From assembly GCA_900073065.1 (NCBI GenBank), contig FJOG01000069.1, forward strand, positions 124,001 through 188,000: a stretch of 64,000 nucleotides of DNA, read 5' to 3'. Of the stretch, positions 60,071 through 64,000 are shown piece after piece (the first letter of the stretch is position 1; each line of letters starts with the position of its first letter). A program made the translations under genes and the position numbers. This DNA is from Phialocephala subalpina (Eukaryota; Ascomycota; Leotiomycetes; Helotiales; Mollisiaceae). Below the pieces are notes generated by a model. It saw nothing but the letters and a program-made list of their open reading frames with translations, ran no database searches and was not told the DNA's origin.

Positions 60071-61906
60071 AGTCAAACCCCCCCTTAACCGACCACCCCC
60101 TGTAACCGGCCACCTCGCTTAACCTCACCGCTACACTACACACACATTTAAAATTTAAATAATATAATAATCTTTTAATAAAACAACTCCAAAAAAAAAT
60201 TACAATTAGAACTTACTATGAAGCCCTCATATACTGAAGACGACGTCCAATTTGCTCTAAATGCAATCGCGAATAGCCAATCTATCCGAAAAGCTAGTTT
60301 GGAGTGGGGGGTCCCGAGGGGCACTCTTAGAGATAGGATTAGAGGCAGCGTTTCTAGAGCAGAAGCTAAAGCGCCTTACTAGAGGCTTTCTCCGGTTCAA
60401 GAACAACGTTTAACAGATTGGGTATTAGTTTAAGAGAGTCTAGGGCTAAATCCTACGCATGCCTAAATTCGAGCTTTCGCCGGCCGTATTTTGGCCGCCC
60501 GCTATGATGCTCTCTCACTGGGCAAACGATGGATGGCTGGTTTTCTCCGCCGGAATCCTGTTCTTAAGACCAAAAAGCAATTCCGAATCGATTCTGTGCG
60601 CGTTAATAGTGCTACTTCCGATATTTTGAAGGCTTGGTTTCAAAAACTGGAGATTCCTACTATAAGGGCTATTAAGCCAAAGAACAAGTGGAACATGGAC
60701 GAAGCAAGGATCATGGAAGGCCAAGGGGAGAATGGATTAGTAGTCGGGAGTGCCTAGAAACGTTTTATTCAGAAGAAACAACTAAGATCCAAAAGTTGGA
60801 CTTCATTCATTGAGTGCATCTCGGCAACCGGTAGGGCACTATACCCACTTGTTATTTTTAAGGGCAAATCGGTGCAACAACAATAGTTTTCTACTTAGTT
60901 GAAACTTTTTAAAGGCTGGAAATTCGATTCTACCGATAATGGATGGACATTTGATGCTACTGCCTTAGAATGGTTAAAGGCAGTGTTTATACTCCAGTCG
61001 GCACCACGTAATCCTAGGGAGCCCCGTCTGCTCATTTTGGATGGCTATAGAAGCCATAAAACAATTGAATTTATGTGGGAGTGCTTCTAAAACAATATCC
61101 ACTTGTTGTTTTTGCCACCGCATACCTCGCATGTACTCCAACCTCTGGATTTATCCATATTCTCCCCCTTAAAAGGGGTTTACCGAAAACGGCTAAGTGC
61201 TTTGACTTTTTTGAACGATTCAACTCCAATTAAGAAGATAAATTTCTTAGAGTGTTATAAGCTAGCTCGGATAGATGCTTTAACACTCAAAAATTGCGAG
61301 GCGGGGTGGAAAGCTTTAGGGTTATAGCCGGTGCGGATGTCTAAGCCCCTTATGAACCGATTATTACTTGAAAATAGTAATAAATAGACCGAGGAAACTC
61401 CAATAACTTCAAGGAATGTTCCAGTACTTGAATGGAACGAGGATAGATCGTTTATTCCGTGGAGAACACCCCAAAAGAGTGAAGATGTCCGAGAACAAGC
61501 CAGACAAATCACGGGGTTTGAGATAGTTGGCACTGCAACCGCTAGGGTACTCTTTAGGAAGGTGGCTAAAAGTTTAAATGAAAAGGATTTTCTTATTGCC
61601 TAGTATAAGCGTCGAATAAAACATCTTGAAGCTAAGGTACAGTAGTTAGAGCCTAAGAAACGACGGAAAGTTAAGACTAGTCCAAATTCCAAGTTCGCTA
61701 GTATCGAGGACATTTATAGGGCACAAGTAGAAGCTGGAGACCGGCAGGATATACTAATAGACTCTAATGAGCCTATTAGTATTGCCTCTACGTTATCTCA
61801 TATAACTATTGAGTAGATAAAAAGTTATTATAGTTGAAAATAGGTAGAGGGGAATTAAGCGAGGTGGCCGGTTACAAGGGGTGGTCGGTTAAAGGGGGGT
61901 TTGACT
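60071..61906 (+). mobile_element. Fot1/pogo-type DNA transposon, complete but RIP-mutated
   Basis: Terminal inverted repeats of about 52 bp start AGTCAAACCCCCC at both ends and run inward to GGCCACCTCGCTTAA with two mismatches. TA flanks both sides (60069-60070 and 61907-61908). Length 1836 bp, usual for Fot1-like elements. It contains one transposase frame on the plus strand. Confidence 0.9.
60218..61837 (+). pseudogene. Fot1/pogo-type transposase with RIP stop codons
   Basis: One continuous frame from the ATG at 60218 to about 61814-61837 (roughly 530-540 codons) with no frameshift but many internal TAA/TAG. The N-terminal helix-turn-helix pair reads MKPSYTEDDVQFALNAIANS and SLEWGVPRGTLRDRIRG. 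The DDE triad is present: NMDEARIMEG, LILDGYRSHKTIEF and PHTSHVLQPLDLSIF. Stops fall where homologues have Gln or Trp, for example after THA (before IRAFAGRI) and after GSA (before KRFIQKK). This is the signature of C-to-T/G-to-A mutation of a formerly active gene. Confidence 0.9.
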
Positions 61907-62036
61907 TATTCCGAATATAAATATATCGTATTGCCTAGTTATATTGATGCCCATTTGAAGGATAAAAGAAAGCATAAGGCCATGAAAACCAATTGAGAAC
62001 GTATTATTTAAGAAATTTAAGTTATTTGGGATTTGA

Positions 62037-62690
62037 AAACTATCCATTATTTTTAAATCAATTTCAATGTAGTTAGTTTATTTCCCCATACAAACTATTA
62101 GCGTAGATTTGCCGAGGGGGTTAAATTGATTTAATTAAGTTGATTTATTAGGGTTACGTCCAAATAAATTCGAATGCGGCTTAAATTCGAGTATAAATTG
62201 GCCTCGGTATATGCGATACTAATTCCGTTAAAATATCAATTTAGAGTTTATCGTAGGGTTATTTATTACGGCCGTTGTCTAGCGGTTGGATTTTTGATAA
62301 GGGAGAGCGAGTATATAGGCCCCGTTAGTAAAATCCGAGATTTTAAGTATAAAGTGAGTATAAAAATATAAAAGTATAAAATCGGAAATTGTAGTGAGAT
62401 ATAACGTGTAAAGGTTTAGAGTACGAATTAAGGACGTATCGAATAAAAAGACGTATAGAGTAGTTTAAAGTAATCGGATTTTCAGATCGAAGAATTAAAT
62501 TGATTTGATTTATATAAATATTATGGATTTATTTGTGTATTTCTTAGAATAGCGGTTAATTATGTGTTTAAAGTACTAATATACAGTTTTGTTTAATAAT
62601 ATCGATATTTATTTGAAGGATGAAAACACGTATAATATGTTAAGAGAGATTCGAAAGTATATTATTAAAGAAGTTTAAAAAATTGAAAGA
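62037..62690 (+). repeat. ~650-bp repeat, copy B
   Basis: Second, uninterrupted copy of the tandem repeat (see copy A). It is followed directly by a decayed coding region. Confidence 0.65.
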
Positions 62691-62879
62691 TTAATATAAA
62701 ATAAACTAGTATTAAATTCGTTAAATTTCTCTTTAGTAAATAACTCTTTAATTGTAGCGTTATAAACGCCGAGAGACGATAGTATAAAATGTTAATTATA
62801 AAACGATCAAAGAAAGTTATATTATTATATTGCGTATTAATTGCAAAAAATTTAAAAGTATTACTGAGAAGTATATAAA

Positions 62880-64000
62880 TGGGAAAACCCGCAGAAGAAA
62901 GGTCGATTAAAAGTAGGAAAAGAAGTGCAAATTCTATAGAGAAGTGGGGTTTATTGCTAGTATTTTTTTATCCATGGATTAAGAGTTTAGTTTTTTGAGG
63001 TTTAAATAGTAGTATTTAGTCTAATTATACTACTTGAAGATATTAATTTAAAAGCTATGAAAAAGTAGTTAAATTAAGCTATATAATAAACTGCCGAGGA
63101 CGAACATCGTTAGATTACCGAATTAAAAGAAGCCTAAGAATCTAATTTATAATTACGTTGCGTAGGATAGATTGAGTATTCGGAAGTATTTAATCGGATC
63201 GAATTACGGGTATTAGTTGCACTTATAAAAGACGACGAGCTCGAATTGGAAATGTTATATAAAGCGTTTAATTAATTGATTTAAAACGCATAATACTATT
63301 ATATTCGGTAAGTAATTAAATTAAAAACATTATTTAAAGCGAATAGAAAAGAAGTGGATAAAGAAGTCTAAATGCCGTTTAATAATTGGATAGATATTAT
63401 TACCGTTAAAGCGTATACGGAGGTTTGCAAGTAATTAATGCGTTATATATTCCGGTTTAAGGATATTGAGCTCGAGAAGCGGCCGAGGTATAAGTTGACG
63501 GAAAGACAATAGATATGCATTAAGGATGTATAGATTAGTATTAAGGAATTTGTATAGTGGAAAGAGGAGTAGGTGGGAGGTTTAAGAAGCGGAGAAGAGG
63601 AGATTAAATGGATAGGTTAGATCCAACGGTAGATTTTACGATTATAGATAGCGTTATTGAATTAGCTATTGTAAGACGACGAGTATAAGAGCGTGTTGAT
63701 TAGTGGATTGGCGGTTTTAGGGATGCGAGAGAACGATGGATAATTAGATGCCAAAGATTATACGCCTAAATATTCGGCGGTAATTAAGTTGGCTCGGTTG
63801 ATAATAGTTCAAAAGGCGTACGAGCGTCGACGGGAAGCCATTAAGTAATACGAGAGCCGTGGTTTGAGCACTTAAGTAGCCCAAGAGAAAGCGTTTAACT
63901 ATTACGTTTTGATACGCAGTTTAATCTAATCGTTTATAACTATAGCCTACGATAGAAGGGATTTTACGCCCATATAATAGTTATACCGGAGCCGGTCGTA
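62880..64000 (+). pseudogene. RIP-decayed large mobile-element ORF (helicase-type element, tentative)
   Basis: One frame reads through many TAA/TAG stops to the window edge: ELEKRPRYKLTERQ, DDEYKSVLISGLAVLGMREN, LDAKDYTPKYSAVIKLARLI, VQKAYERRREAIK, YESRGLST, VAQEKAFNYYVLIRSLI and DRRDFTPI, ending LYRSRS at the last bases. From memory this matches a conserved part of very large fungal proteins that accompany RecQ-type helicases in subtelomeric or dispersed elements; I could not check it. Stops again replace Gln/Trp. The relic continues beyond the window. Confidence 0.5.

Larger units (their letters stand above)
59540..62035 (+). repeat. ~650-bp repeat, copy A (split by a Fot1-type element)
   Basis: 59540-60070 plus 61909-62035 form the first copy; 62037-62690 is the second. 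Long shared blocks such as ATTAGCGTAGATTTGCCGAG, TTTATTAGGGTTACG, ATGCGGCTTAAATTCGAGTA and AAGTATAAAGTGAGTATAA run in the same order. Differences are mostly C/T and G/A. The Fot1-type element interrupts copy A at a TA. Confidence 0.7.

Noticed and set aside
59540..62690. Interpretation of the two ~650-bp repeats as LTRs of one retrotransposon
   Set aside because: They abut directly once the nested transposon is removed, leaving no internal region; no primer-binding site or polypurine tract seen between them.

Overview
The window is a contig piece from a filamentous ascomycete (Pezizomycotina; possibly Leotiomycetes, but that is a guess). Genes carry short introns of about 45-90 bp with GT..AG ends and CTAAC-type branch sites. 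Fungal-specific families are present (STAND proteins with TPR tails, Zn2Cys6 regulators, 2EXR, DAL5-type transporters). Very AT-rich blocks hold transposon relics whose stop codons sit where Gln or Trp codons are expected, the usual trace of repeat-induced point mutation (RIP). All exon boundaries below were deduced by hand from splice signals, reading frame and family conservation.

Left part (0.5-29.5 kb) is gene-dense, conserved euchromatin: ribonucleotide reductase large subunit (-), a lipoate ligase-like protein (-) divergent from chorismate synthase (+), a secreted Kelch/transmembrane protein (+), a P450 (+), a 2037-residue STAND NTPase with TPR repeats (-), an undiagnosed decayed gene (-), a frameshifted SDR pseudogene (-), a broken signal-peptide plus 20-residue-repeat gene (+), and an MFS sugar transporter (+).

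Middle part (33.8-52.6 kb) looks like a secondary-metabolite gene cluster lying between two RIP-type AT-rich blocks (29.8-33.8 kb with a Tc1-like relic; 54.2-54.7 kb). It holds two P450s of equal length (513 residues, heme Cys at 460 in both), an FAD monooxygenase split by a 390-N assembly gap, a DAL5-type MFS transporter, a 2EXR protein, a hypothetical gene, and an A-T-C NRPS-like synthetase of 1220 residues divergent from the second P450. A cystathionine synthase-like fragment follows. Two Zn2Cys6 regulator relics, an N-terminal piece at 36 kb and a C-terminal piece at 55 kb, are both broken, so the group may have lost local control.

Right part (55.7-64 kb) holds one conserved-looking protein of unknown function (585 residues) and then a transposon island. 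A complete Fot1/pogo-type element (60071-61906, about 52-bp inverted repeats, TA target duplication) is nested in the first of two tandem copies of a ~650-bp repeat. This is followed by a RIP-decayed coding relic that resembles, from memory, large fungal helicase-type mobile proteins.
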